From Manihot esculenta (taxonomy: Eukaryota; Streptophyta; Magnoliopsida; Malpighiales; Euphorbiaceae): 64,000 nucleotides of DNA. Below the pieces are notes generated by a model, which was not told where the DNA came from, did not search any database, and saw only the letters and a list, made by a program, of their open reading frames with translations. Made by a program: the position numbers and the translations under genes. Below, piece after piece: positions 36,138 through 48,591 of this stretch. The stretch lies in NCBI RefSeq assembly GCF_001659605.2, contig NC_035171.2, positions 1,123,050-1,187,049 on the forward strand, in the 5' to 3' direction. Positions within the stretch are counted from its first letter, which is position 1. The number at the start of each line of letters is the position of its first letter.

Positions 36138-39100
36138 TCAATTGTAGACCATGTACTTCGGTGTTGCACTGAATTTCTGGTATCCTTTAATTACTTTGTT
36201 CACTGCATCAAGAAAATCTTTCTCTGTCACCGTCTTCCTTCGTGCTCGAATTGCATACATTCCAGCTTCAGTGCATACACTCCTAATGTCAGCTCCTGAA
36301 AAAGAAAACCACATCAGAAAAACAGTAAAACCCAAATATACTACAGAGCAAATTATGTGCCTTATTTTATAAATCTAACCAAAAGACTCAAAGCATTCTC
36401 TACATGCTAATGATTAATTTACAACAATGCATAAAACATAAAATCTACAATTCTCAGGGAAACCATTATTACCTGTTGAATTTGGGCAAAGCCGAGCCAA
36501 CAGCTCAAACCGGATATCCCTTTCACAGTTCATTGTTCGTGTATGAATCTTAAATATCTGCGTTCTACTTTCCAAATCTGGAAGGCCAAATTCAACCTTA
36601 CGATCTAATCGTCCAGGACGCAATAGTGCTGGATCTAGAGTGTCAGGCCTGCAACAAGAAATCACACTCCTCAATATTTAAGAATAAAATATTTACCAAA
36701 AACTTCACTGCAATTTATGACACCAACAGATCACTCAAATGTGTAATAAAAAAGCCATGAACATACATACATACATACATTTGGACACAGGACAGTTTAG
36801 AAATATGACAACTAAAGCCTGAGATTAGGGATGTCAAGCGGGCGGGTTTTCACGGGTACCCGATCCGCCCAAACCCTATTAGAACGGATTTAGGTTTTTA
36901 CAAAACAGATTTGGGCGGATTCGGGTTTGAAAAATTTTATTCGTCTCGGATTCAGGTAGGGTTCGGAATTAGACTATCGGATACCCGTTACCCGAACCCG
37001 ATTAGTATATAACAAAACTAACCCTAACCCTGATCCATAATTCCTTTTTTTCACTTTCACTATCCTCTCTCCGTCCGCGCCTCTCCTGCTTCCCTTCCTA
37101 TAATTCCCAATTCCCAATCGGCCTCTCTCCTCCACCTCACTGACGAGTGCCGGCAGTCCAATCGACACCGGCGATATCTCCTTTCTCTCCCCAGTCGACG
37201 ATAAATCTTCTCTCTCCCGATATCTCCTTATCTCTCTCCAGTGGCCACATCTCCCACTTCTCAGTTGGAGACAACTATTCCCTCTCCCCGCCTCTCCACA
37301 ATCGGCGTCGGCAACATCTCCTTTGGCTGGAATAGGTTTGCAATCAAATTTTTTGATAATCAGATCTTTTATGTACATATTGTTAAAGAATTTTTAGTTG
37401 CTATTAAAGAATTTTAGAATTTATGAACTATTAATTTGATTATTTGGATATTTACTATTTGATTATTGCTCTCCAATATTTCTACTGGGTTGTGCATATC
37501 TTAGGAATAGTTTTAGTTGAATAAATAATTGAGGTTGATATTCATGTTGTGCAAATTTTCTAATTCAGGTTGTGCAAATTTTTTAATTTAGGGTTTGATA
37601 TTTGGGTTATAAGATCTAAATTTTTAAATTTTTTTCATTGAATTCAATTTAAAAAAATCGGGTTCGGTCGGATTCGGGTATTATACGGGTATTGTTAAAC
37701 GGATATGGAACGGGTACGGATAGTAAAATTAAAATACTAAATGGATTTGGGACGGGTTCGGAAATTTTATATATAATCGGGTTCGGGTTTGGGTACCCTC
37801 AATTTCGCGGATACCCTACCCGTTTACATCCCTACCTGAGATGCACATGGATAGAAGAAGAAAGCAAAGAAAGAAAAAATGAACTTGGTTTCACACATGC
37901 AGACCAATGAGACGAGAGCACTTGTGTGGTGGGCAATTTCTACTTAAACAACCTGCTGTTAGGATTTTACTAAAACAAGAAACGTAGTTATAAAATTTAA
38001 CCTGTTTGTTGCCATAAGAACTTTAATGTTTCCACGAGCATCAAATCCATCAAGCTGATTCACAATTTCAAGCATTGTACGCTGAACCTCATTGTCTCCA
38101 CCCACACCATCATCAAAACGAGCACCACCTATGGCATCAACTTCATCAAAAAATACAATACAAGCCTTCTTTGAACGAGCCATCTGCAGCAGCATTTTTG
38201 CTAAGCAAAAGGCAAACCACAATACTATATAATGAAAAAATGAGAAGCAAAAATATAGATCACTAAGTATGCAGCAACTCTTAACCTGAAATAGCTCACG
38301 AACCATCCTTGCTCCCTCACCAACATATTTTTGAACAAGCTCACTTCCGATAACTCGAATGAAACAAGCATCAGTTCTATTAGCAACAGCTCTGGCTAAA
38401 AGTGTTTTACCAGTTCCAGGAGGACCATAGCACAGAACACCTTTAGGAGGATCAATGCCAAGCTTCACAAATTTCTCCGGATGAAGCATGGGTAGTTCAA
38501 CAACCTATGTTCATGAATTCGAACATCAGATATACAGTTAAATATCTAGTCATGCAGTTCAAGGGTTGACAATAATTTTCAACAAGAAAACAAATTAAGA
38601 AGGTTAGCTTTAAATACTTCTCGCATCTTTTCAATCTGCTCCTTACATCCGCCAACATCATTATAAGTCACATCTGGTTTCTCTTCCACTGTCATCATGG
38701 TCACACTTGGGTCAATTTTTGGTGGCAAAGGAATCTGTATCTGATATTTATTACGATCAACCCTGCAATTAAAAGACATGGGAATTTATGCACTAGGTAC
38801 CAAACCAGTGGAATGCATAAGAATACTATCAACGAAAAAATATATAAATAAATAAAAGGATTAACAATAACAGCACTGGTCATTGTGGAGGAGAAAATTA
38901 CACAAAATGATAGAACATATAACAATGCCCATGTAGCACAAGGCATGTTCTGAAGTCTAGTGTGCAGTCAAATTCTTGATTTAGAATGCAGAAAGATAAC
39001 CTACCCAACACGCATGCCTTCTTCTATATCAGTTGGGGAAACCTTGTCACCTAACCCGACAACAAACTGTATTTGAGAAAATGTAAATAATATTAATAAA

Positions 39101-40390
39101 AGAACTGCCTGTGACAAAAATCCATACCCAGCGACTGAAAAATAAATCATGCAAAACAAGATCCTACTGGTAAAAGAATCAGGGTTTTTGAGGCATAATT
39201 TTTTTTTAATAATAAAAAAAGAGACAACATTATGGTTATGAAGCATCCCACATCTCAATATATCCCCATAATTTGCTTGATTTACAGGCCCTAAAGAAGG
39301 TATACCTTTGCAATTTGTTTGACATTTATTACATATTTTGCGTCTTCAGTGTTTGGATTTATTATTTTCGTACACCTCGCCACCTGGTTGGCAAAAGAAA
39401 TCAGTCCTCTAGAAACACATCAAATAATTCCATATTCCTCGTTTTGTAAACACAGACCTGAAGAGGCTGCTCCTCCTGCATCATTTGCTTATCAGAAACA
39501 AGGTCCCACTGACTTGGTGCTGCTAAACCCGTGTCAGACTCCTTAATGCCTTTATAATGAAAAGAAATATTACTAACAGAGTTGAAATATTAACAACCTC
39601 ATATTAACCAGAGATCTTAAAGAATATGGACCTCAACGAATATATAGATCAAAACATTCTGATAAATTGGCTCTCCTTATATTTGGTACGGGGCAATCAT
39701 GACAATTCATATCGGTTTCCATTAGAACAGAAAGGAGAAGCATACCACATAAGTCATTGACTTTCTTAGCCATTTCCTTAATTTCCTTCTCCACCTTCTT
39801 AATGCTATTAGAATATGGCCCTAAACCCTGTACAAGTGTTAAATCTGTTAATGTCTTGCAAATAAAGTTACCAATGGTAATAAGGAAAAAAGGGATCAAA
39901 TGTGAGATTTAATCCAGTTCGCACGAATCCGGAATAAGCATGTAATAACCAATAAAATCAGATTAAAGTCATTATCCTGTGCTCAAAAAGGGATAAAATA
40001 AAAGATCTTCAAAGAAATATGAAGAATTTGCCAGATACATCAAAAACCCGACTAGTGACTCGACCCCATTGCCAGTCAATGATGAGTAAACGCACAGAAC
40101 CCACTTAACTAATAAAACGCTAAATCTTAAGCCTGCGAAGCAACTGCTAAATTCCAATTCTATGTTCAACCAAAACATTTCTAACACCATTAATGAATCG
40201 AATAAGAGGTGCATGTGGGAAAAGAAAAAAAGAGCAATTAGGGTTCTGAGGAAGCAGAAATTGACAAGAGAAAAGTCAGGGGGGAAAGAGAGAGAAAGAT
40301 TACATAAGTTTTGAGAAGAGCGATGTCGTCTTCGTCGAGAGGGCGAGGGTTCTTCTCGTCCTTGATCTCATCCTCAGGCTCTGGTGCCAT
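36138..40390 (-). CDS. RPT1: 26S proteasome regulatory ATPase RPT1 (subunit 7)
   Basis: AAA+ ATPase of the 19S regulatory particle base, which unfolds ubiquitinated substrates. Ten exons: 40390-40304, 39827-39746, 39549-39458, 39383-39306, 39066-39005, 38762-38618, 38504-38286, 38183-38002, 36648-36473, 36295-36138. They join to 426 aa, the expected RPT1 length. N-terminal [17 protein letters not shown], coiled-coil ([16 protein letters not shown]), OB-like domain, Walker A GPPGTGKT, Walker [10 protein letters not shown], and a C-terminal tail ending PKYMVYN, without a canonical HbYX end. Intron 8 (about 1.35 kb) carries a hAT-like element (36826-37834). No coding defect seen. Confidence 0.95.
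36818..37842. mobile_element. Non-autonomous hAT-like element in RPT1 intron 8
   Basis: The body, 36826-37834 (1,009 bp), has terminal inverted repeats TAGGGATGTCAA / TAGGGATGTAAA and is flanked by a perfect 8-bp duplication CCTGAGAT (36818-36825, 37835-37842). An 8-bp duplication and TAGGG-type ends are hAT hallmarks. Subterminal regions repeat GGGTACCC and CGGGTTCGG-type words on both strands. No transposase is encoded; the 134-residue minus frame inside has no recognisable motif. Confidence 0.88.
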
Positions 40391-41516
40391 TCCAATTTGT
40401 GAATTGTTTTCTTTGATTCTTCGACAGTGCTCTTCAGTCACCGCCCAGCCCTCCAAGCTCCTCCCTTTTGTCTCGAGCAAGAAACAACTGAAAAGAAGTC
40501 CTTGGTCTTTTTGACTCTTATAGAAACCGAAAATGGAGGGTCCAAAGGCATCTCGCACGTGTCAACCGTGCCGGCCCAATGTACCTTTCGGGCCAGCTCC
40601 CTACGCTCTCCTAAATGAGCCCTAAGCCCACCCGTATTTATCCTCATTTTTTATAGACCATGCAAAGTAAAATTGCGAGGTTTTTCTTTTTCTTTTTTTT
40701 TTTTTTTTTGAGGTTTTTCACTGCATTAATTAATTTAGTAAAAGAAAATTTTTAACTAAATTTAATTCAATTAATTAATTTAAATATACTCATCAAACAT
40801 AAAAATTGTTTGTAAACATTTAATTCATATATTTAATAATATTATAAAATTGGGGCTAATAATTTATTTAATAATAAACAGTAAAAATGAATAAAATAAA
40901 TAAACAAATGCGTCAAATTATAACTTACAAAGAAGAATAATTTAATTAAGTCGGTTTACGTGGATGTATATAATTAAAATAGATTTTTCTAAGTATTCGT
41001 TCATATGCTTGCTATGAGTAAATATAAAAAAATTAAAGTCGATCTCATAGTTCTAAATAATCGTCTTCCACTAAAGCTTATGTTTGATTTTAGATGAAAT
41101 TTTATCAAAATTCAGCAATTTTTTATTTCATGGAAACAAAATTAAAATTTGATAATTGTGCTACAATTGGAAATAAGTACAATAATTAATTTGACTGGAG
41201 ATTTAGCCCCTAGAAACAGATCATTTGCTCTAGGAACATTCCAAGTCATATCTTTTCTTCTAGGATGGTCGATCATCCTCATTACAGCAAATCACAATGA
41301 GATATACGGTTGTAATAAATCAATCAACGTCAAAATAGCAAACACAACTAAAAAATGGGTTAAATTCTCTTGATTAAAAAATTTCTTCCAATGTGAGCTC
41401 GTAGGAAACAGTTATGCAACAACTTGGGGGAAAATGGAATGGATGCTTTTATCCATCAGAATGCCACCTACCTATATTACATTCCAAATGGAAAAAATGT
41501 ACAAAGCAATGTTAAA
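40391..41516. other. Intergenic, RPT1 promoter side
   Basis: Contains the upstream region of RPT1 and the 3' flank of the KHE-family gene. AT-rich after 40640. Nothing else recognised. Confidence 0.45.
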
Positions 41517-44500
41517 CTACATTTTATGCTTAAACTTTATAACTTCAATCATGTTCAAATTGAAGGTCTTGCAGATTTTTGAAATAGCACATTTACTAAG
41601 GCCATCATTTTCATCTCCGTTGTGAAGAAGTTCCTCGAGCTCCTTTGATGGCTGCAGCACCTATTCACATATTTCACAAGAACACATAAAGCAATATGTG
41701 GAGAGGTCGTGACTTTTGCAGCTCAACATTGACCGACTATTTATAAATAGATCAACCTCAAAAGTAAGGTAAGCACAAAGTGATGAAGAACACATACTGC
41801 TGATATCAATGCAGGGAAAATTATACCAAATGATAGGCATACAAATGAAAAATCACTTTCAGAGCTAGCATTTCAGTGCAACTCATTTTTGCTTTTTCAG
41901 ATAACTCATTTAAAATATGTATGGTCTGATAAACATCTCAAGTAAAATTATAGACAGTTAAATAAAGAGAGGGAAAATCGGCATCCAAAAATCACAGCTC
42001 TATCTTTTTAAGATTGAACACCTAGTAAACACAACAAAGGTGGACATTCAGGAAAGCATGGCTCAGGTTATAACTTAAGTTAGCCGTTACTTATCAATAG
42101 GTATCAAAACTATATCACTTCTTAACAACGGAAATACTCCTTTGTAAGCTAAAAAGTGGAATTTTATCTAAGTTTCAAAAATGATTAAAGAATTATATAT
42201 ATATAGATAGACCAATATCTCATGCATCTATAAATATGTAAAAATTTTATAAAAGAGATTACCCATAGAGAACTTCGCATTTTGTGGACATGATGCTTGG
42301 AGCCGCCAGTTTCAGTTTCACATCCCTTCACATTTGGAATGCGTGAATTCTCAGCATGAGGACAGTCTGACACAAGCTGAAGCAGCTTCTCACTCCCCTG
42401 TTGTATTGAGATTCAAAATGGGAGGAAAGAGAGCAAGGAAACCATCACTTGATGCTCAACATAGCAGGAAAATATGATGAGAAGTAAAATATTTTAAGAT
42501 GGGAAAAATCTATTACTTTTTTATTTATTGAGCCCCTAATGCTATTGGCTCCCCAAACTTTCTAATCTAACAGCACTGAGAATTCATTTAATAGCTATAT
42601 AGCATAAACTACAAAGAAGAGATTCATTTGGCAGAATTAAGAAAACATTAAAAAAAGTTCCACTGCTTTTTCACTGTTGAAAGCATAGAGGTTAGAGAAA
42701 AGGAAAAACCCATTCCAAGTGCAGGAGTTCTTTATATTGAGCAGTGCAGTTTTCTTATTCATCTTGAACTGCATTGAAAACTTCTCTTCTTTTCTTTATT
42801 CTAGGTGTTAAAAGTCCTCAAATTCAATAACTAGTGAACTCCATAGCACACAATATATACACAACAGAGAAATCTAAAAAAGTTCAGGGGAAAGGTAATG
42901 CTTTTCTTCTTCTGAGATTTCTATATCTTTCTTGGATCCCCATAGAGGACCTCAGCTAATTTTGGAATTAGGGCTTAAATGAGTTGAATTGAGAAAATTA
43001 TGCCCAGTGTGAATGCAACGTGTCCAAATTAGCCTATTGCCCTATGGTACAGATATTTGCAGTCACAGATATAAAAGAAATTCAACTTCTTTTTCTTCTT
43101 TTTCTTTTGGGCGTTGCCCAAGAACATATCACGCACCTGGAGAGCTCGCCAATGAGAATAAGTACGAAATAAGACCCAAAAGAATGGTATATTGGGCAGA
43201 GGTAAAACCTGCAAAGAAGATATGAAAAGGGATGTGATGCGCCAAGAGAAATTGAAACATAACATAGAAGGTGAAATGCGCAGTTCAAGATGTCTCAAGT
43301 GTGAAAGTATACATTTGACAATGAACATGAAACGAAATGAGAATGAAAGTGGACATTGTAAAACTATTCACATACGTACAGTAAATGCACTTGTCAATGG
43401 AAGTAAAGAAACGGAACCATAGAAATATCGCTTGTGGCTGGCAGCTCCCCTGAATATCAGACAGCACTTGATTCAGAAATCGTCCGCCATAAAAATTTAT
43501 AGAATCCAAAATAAATATATAAAAACACCAAAATAAAGTTCAAGTATGTATGTGTGTGTGTGTGTGTGTGTGTGTATTTGTCAGCTGAAGAGCCATAAGG
43601 TTCTGAACAAGCAGTTCTCTCTAAAGGTGCCCGATTTCTTGCATAAATTGTTACGAGACCCTTGCAGGTGTATACTCGTAACCAGCAGAAGCAGCAGCCA
43701 CGTGTAATGCTTATGGAAGTTGAGGATTGAAGCAGTTCCTCATGTTCAGTTTCTAGTCTATTTGTTGAATATTTCTTTATGCATTATGTTAGTGTTTCCA
43801 TTATATTAGGAGGGTATTTTTCATATTCTGTTATTTCCCTTATTCTAGGAAGTAGTGGCCATGATCAAGTCATGATCCTTTGATGTACCCTATAAATATT
43901 TGCATAAACATCAATGAAGAATGAACTTGGAATTTCATTAAGTCTTTGAGTACTTTACACTCAAGAGGTTTAAGGCTCCCTCTTTGAGCCGAATCGTTAA
44001 TGACCCGAGCAAACAAAAAGAAATCTAGCCCAAACACTCAAACACCTATCCAACCATCTACACTTAGACCCCAAACAAGATCCTTGGCCAGGGACCCTAA
44101 CATTTTGGTATTAGAGCCGACTGTTATGGGGGACTCTATTCAAGACCAGCTTACTCAACTTCTCAATATCGTCCTTTCTGAGGAGCAGGCTAATCAACTT
44201 CGCCATGATAAAGTTGAGCAGCTCCATGCTAAGATGGATGCCATGTCCCTTGATTTAGACTCAGTTAGACAGGCTCGTTCTACTTCTCCCGAAGCAGAAA
44301 GCCAAGCTCGACCAAGGCGTGACAAGGGAACAATTGGAACCACCGGTTCTGTGACTACTCGCGATTGCTCCTTTGTGCCCAAATACACCAAACTGGACTT
44401 CCCTCGCTATAACGGCACGGAAGATCCTCTTGGGTGGATTAGCAGGTGTCAACACTTCTTCAAGCATCAGTCCACTCCTGATGATGAACAAGTGGGACTG

Positions 44501-47334
44501 GCTTCTTACCACCTTGAAGGAATTGCCCAATTGTGGTACTTACAGTTAATCCAGGATGTTCCAAATCCTACTTGGGCTGAGTTTTGCTACAATACCAGCT
44601 ACCATTCAGCTCTTAAATCCACTCCATTTGAGACGGTCTATGGGCGTGCTCCACCTAGACTCCTTTCTTACTTGCCCGGCAATTCCACTATAGAGACTGT
44701 GGATGTTATTTTACAGCAACGTGACTCAATGTTGAAGCTCCTACGCAACAACCTTCAATTGGCTCAAAACAGAATGAAACTTCATTATGATCGTTCTCAC
44801 CGGCCATTGGAGTTCCATACCGTCAGTCATCCATTGCCTCAAGAAAAAATCAGAAATTGGCTGCCAAATATTATGGTCCTTTTGAGGTTTTGGAGCGCAT
44901 TGGCTCTATGGCTTATCGGTTGAAGCTTCCCCCTGATTCCAAATTACATCCAGTCTTTCATGTCTCCACAATCAAGCCATATCATTCTGATTCTGGAAAT
45001 TTTGAAACGATTCTCCCACCTATTACTGAACAGCAACCTTTGGTTCCCTTTACTATTTTGGGACAGCGTTGTCGTTCGGGAAAACAGGAAGTCTTGGTCC
45101 ATTGGAGCCAATCTTCCCCAGCTGATTCCTCTTGGGAAAATGTTCAGGATTTGCTGGCACGCTTTCCAGATTTTACGCTTGCGGACAAGCTTCCTAACGG
45201 GGCGGGAAGTACTGTTACGAGACCCTTGCAGGTGTATACTCGTAACCAGCAGAAGCAGCAGCCACGTGTAATGCTTATGGAAGTTGAGGATTGAAGCAGT
45301 TCATCATGTTCATTTTCTAGTCTATTTGTTGAATATTTCTTTATGCATTATGTTAGTGTTTCCATTATATTAGGAGGGTATTTTTAAGATTCTGTTATTT
45401 CCCTTATTCTAGGAAGTAGTGGCCATGATCAAGTCATGATCCTTTGATGTACCCTATAAATATTTGCATAAACATCAATGAAGAATGAACTTGGAATTTC
45501 ATTCAGTCTTTGAGTACTTTACACTCAAGAGGTTTAAGGCTCCCTCTTTGAGCCGAATTGTTAATGACCCGAGCAAACAAAAAGAAATCTAACCCAAACA
45601 CTCAAACACCTACCCAACCATCTACACTTAGACCCCAAACAAGATCCTTGGCCCGGGACCCTAACATAAATCATCATGGTATTCTACTTCCTGTGCTAAA
45701 ACGATGGTAGTCAGAGCATTTCTTTTCCAGCTAAACATGATTTGGATCTTCATTTGTATAATTGTATATGGGCCCCTTGCAGCCCTCAATCATCCATTAA
45801 GATTTTTTTTTTTTTTGCCAAATGTGATATTCCATTACATTGGATTACCATGTGTCCAACTAAATTCATGCAGCAAACCATTTCAATTCACTTCTACAGC
45901 TTAAAATTCAGACCACGACTGCATACATAAAAATGATACATGACATTCTGATGATAACTTGGTGATGGCGATGACAAAAGGAACTGAAAAATGAAATTTT
46001 CTATCCCCGAATATATCAAATAAGGAAAGGCAATGCAATTACCTCATGGCAATATGCCGTAATCTTCGGCGTACAAGTCTTGCATTTAAACTGTAACATT
46101 GTAAAATAAATCCTTTAACGAGGCATAAGAAACCTACTTATAAAAAAAAAACACTAATCTAAAACCTTTTTTTACATCCATATTTACTTTTCATTACATT
46201 AAAGATGATACTGCATGTAGGCACAAGAAAGACAGATTTAATTTTTATAATTAAATCAACCGGATATAAACCAAGTGGCAGTTTTAAATTGATGGTTAGA
46301 TATGCTAATTCCAAACTCCCCCAAATAAGCACATTACCCCCTTTTAGATTCAAACAAATATTGGAACATCATGTATGTAAGCTCATGGATTTACACTTTT
46401 GCAGAGTAGGCTTCTTGTACCATAGCACAAGAACTGAACTCATGTCTGCATACTTTATCAAACAATAGAACTTTATAGTACATTATATCACCTGTCTAAT
46501 AAATAAAGAAGTGATTCCTAAAGCCAAAAATATTCTAAAGAAACAATTGACCAAATGGTGCACTCAAGCCAGTGTAAATGATAATGTTGATGTGATTTTT
46601 GAAAGTATTTTTCACATGCATTACATAGAAAGCTATGTCAGAAACATTGCTGTTAAACTCATGAGTCAATATCAGTACAAGTATACAAATTAAATAATTA
46701 ATCAAGGTTATCATTTTGCTTTGAAGCAAAGGAAATGTTAGAATGACCCAATGCGATTAATGGGAAAGATAACAAAAACCTGGAGGGGTATGTAATTTCA
46801 ACATCAGTGATCTCCTTGGATATAGATTTTAAGAAAATCTCAGATGGCTTAACCCGGGCCAAGAGCTTCAATCCCAACCTGCAGGCATCAATTAATTTCA
46901 ATGACCGAATCAATTACTAAAGAACAAATAATGACTGTACATGACAAAAGAGCAATATGGGGGAACAATACAAAATACCCATGAATCTTATTCTTCAAAG
47001 AGCCCTCTGGTGCCTTCTGTAGACCCATCCATGCTCTATTCATCTATTTTGGGAAAAAATAACAAAAAAGAGAACACATTAATCCTAGAAAAAAAAATTA
47101 TGACCATAGATAGAAATATAAAAAATAAAAAAAGAAATGTGCCTTGTTGGAGACAAAATCAATGAGAAGCTCCGCATTGTGGGCATTGGAGTTGGAGGAT
47201 GAGATCTTCTTCCAGAGTTCCTTCAGAGTGGAGGGGGTGTAAGCTGAGGCTTCCTCAGCAATGGAAGGATCGCTGGATCTGCTAAAACACCAATTCCTTC
47301 CTCTCACTGGGAACACCACCAATCTCGCCCTCAT
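41517..47334 (-). CDS. Mitochondrial K+-H+ exchange-related (Mit_KHE1) family protein
   Basis: Eight exons: 47334-47143, 47043-46979, 46878-46780, 46090-46043, 43449-43380, 43208-43137, 42397-42263, 41660-41517; they join in frame to 274 aa. The protein starts MRARLVVFPVRGRNWCFSRS and contains the conserved core GLKLLARVKPSEIFLKS, RLVRRRLRHIA, LPLTSAF and NIPFFWVLFRTYSHWRALQ. I recognise these as the Mit_KHE1 family, linked by yeast work to mitochondrial K+/H+ exchange; a plant role is inferred. Intron 1 must use a GC donor (AACAAG|GCACAT) because no GT gives the conserved junction. Intron 4 holds a complete 2-kb LTR retrotransposon in opposite orientation. Assignment to the family is from memory of the motif, not a search. 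Confidence 0.82.
43550..43575. repeat. TG dinucleotide microsatellite
   Basis: About 13 TG units inside intron 4 of the KHE-family gene, 74 bp left of the LTR element. Confidence 0.9.
43649..44102 (+). repeat. 5' LTR
   Basis: 454 bp, TG...CA. A TATAAATA box lies at 43891 and an ATG at 44000 opens the gag frame within the LTR. Confidence 0.93.
43891..43898 (+). promoter_or_regulatory. TATA box of LTR promoter
   Basis: TATAAATA in the 5' LTR, repeated at 45455 in the 3' LTR. It lies about 100 bp before the ATG at 44000. Confidence 0.6.
44000..44923 (+). pseudogene. gag-integrase fusion frame of compact LTR element
   Basis: A 307-residue frame. Residues 1-34 lie in the 5' LTR, and the frame reads through the primer-binding site; an alternative start is the ATG at 44127 (MGDSIQDQ). 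The gag part (coiled region, then PRYNGTEDPLGWI) ends near TWAEF at 44572-44584. From there the sequence is integrase C-terminal (CYNTSYHSALKSTPFE, KLHYDRSHRP). The junction falls on a short WAEF-coding segment of a kind found in both parent proteins, which fits an in-frame deletion through microhomology. After about 44815 the integrase frame shifts. Coding potential for a working protein is doubtful. Confidence 0.75.
44857..45294 (+). pseudogene. Integrase C-terminus and chromodomain of compact LTR element
   Basis: This frame continues integrase after the frameshift: YYGPFEVLERIG, then LHPVFHVSTIKPYH, then a chromodomain-like EVLVHWSQSSPADSSWE. Its last roughly 27 residues and stop lie inside the 3' LTR (from 45213). 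It identifies the element as chromovirus-derived. A start at 44857 is only nominal; the natural frame begins upstream in the fused ORF. Confidence 0.75.
45213..45666 (+). repeat. 3' LTR
   Basis: 454 bp, about 98% identical to the 5' LTR by eye. The integrase frame ends inside it. Confidence 0.93.
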
Positions 47335-48591
47335 GATTCTTGATTCTAAATTTTAAACAGAACCCACTTTCTTGTTTGGCTTTTATATATAAATTCTATA
47401 CCCAGTATTTGATTCTATAGACAAATGGATGCCGCAGGAGAATCAATCAATAAAAGAAGGATGTGTGTATATTCCAACAAGTCAGTGAAGGAGAAGAAGA
47501 ATAAGAATCTCGAATCGTGTAAAGACCAAGCCAAAGGAATAAATAACAGAAAAGTGTTAGCTTTGACGAGAGAACACAGAAACTGAAAGAGAGAAAGCAG
47601 GAGGAGAAAATGGAAGAAGCGGCGGGCTTTTCCCAGGTCAGTTGCACAAGGAGAGAGAGAGTGTGAGAAAGCGCGCGTGCGAGGCCGAGTCATGTTTAGC
47701 GTCTCTCATCTGCTTCCCACGTGCGCTTTCTTTTTTGAGGCAATTTTAGATTTTATCTTTTAAATATGATTAGACGTTACCAATTAATTAATATTGTATT
47801 TACCAAAATCATTAAAATGAATATAAAATTTATCTTATTTCAATTAAATAAGAACTTTACACTAATAATAATATTTTTTAAAAAAGGATTTTTAGCCTTG
47901 ATCAATATCTTTCCACAATTCAGTTTATACTTTACACCAGGTGTTTTCTTCTACACGGAAGAATTGAGAAATTCTCGTCTATACCGCATGTAAAACGAGA
48001 GTAAAATTCACAAGAAACCATGCATTTAGTCAGCCTACAACAATTTTTACAATGATAAGTCTTTAAATAAGAATGTTTTAAATCGTGTTCTAATGTATCA
48101 TGAATCTTCTTCAGCCTGCATGTATCTTTTTAGCAGAAAACTTGCACATCAGAGGGCTATACAAATTTCCAAAGAATCTTCAACTATCATATGATTCCTA
48201 CACAACAATAAATCCCGTAAGAAAAAAATGGTCATTGAATGAACATGTCACTCCCCAATTTAACCTTCATGGTTTTTGAGCTGAGCAAATATAAAGAATG
48301 ATAAGTCATCGACAACAATAGAGGGAGACCAGCTTGCCGGGTGTATTACAGAAAACATTCTCAAACCGCAAAAACAATGATCAGAAACTTATGTGCAAAA
48401 CATAATGCTACTATCATATCATACACTACACTAACGTACAAGGTACATATTCAGCATCAAGCCATACAGGTATTGACCCAGGAATATTGAATAATGAATA
48501 CCAGTCTTGCAGATAATTCAATTCATTGGAAACCATCTTCACAAGGAATGCCGGTACATATCTGAAAACAGTAACTTGATTATCTTCCTCT
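47335..48591. other. Intergenic
   Basis: The first 350 bp (to about 47690) are the likely 5' untranslated region and promoter of the KHE-family gene, with GA-rich tracts; the remainder is AT-rich spacer and the 3' flank of the O-fucosyltransferase gene. No gene recognised. Confidence 0.45.

Larger units (their letters stand above)
43644..45671 (+). mobile_element. Complete compact Ty3 LTR retrotransposon (chromovirus-derived)
   Basis: The body is 43649-45666 (2,018 bp). Two 454-bp LTRs (43649-44102, 45213-45666) start TGTTACGAGACC and end CCCTAACA. They differ at about nine positions by my count. The element is flanked by a perfect 5-bp duplication TAAAT (43644-43648, 45667-45671). The primer-binding site is TGGTATTAGAGCC (44106-44118; initiator-Met type) and a purine-rich GGGGCGGGAAG tract precedes the 3' LTR. 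Only 1.1 kb of internal sequence remains, encoding a gag start fused to integrase C-terminus plus chromodomain; protease, RT and RNase H are missing. It sits in intron 4 of the KHE-family gene on the opposite strand. Confidence 0.93.

Noticed and set aside
36974..37378. 134-residue minus frame inside the hAT-like element
   Set aside because: No transposase motif, low-complexity Arg/Gly content, and within a non-autonomous element in an intron.
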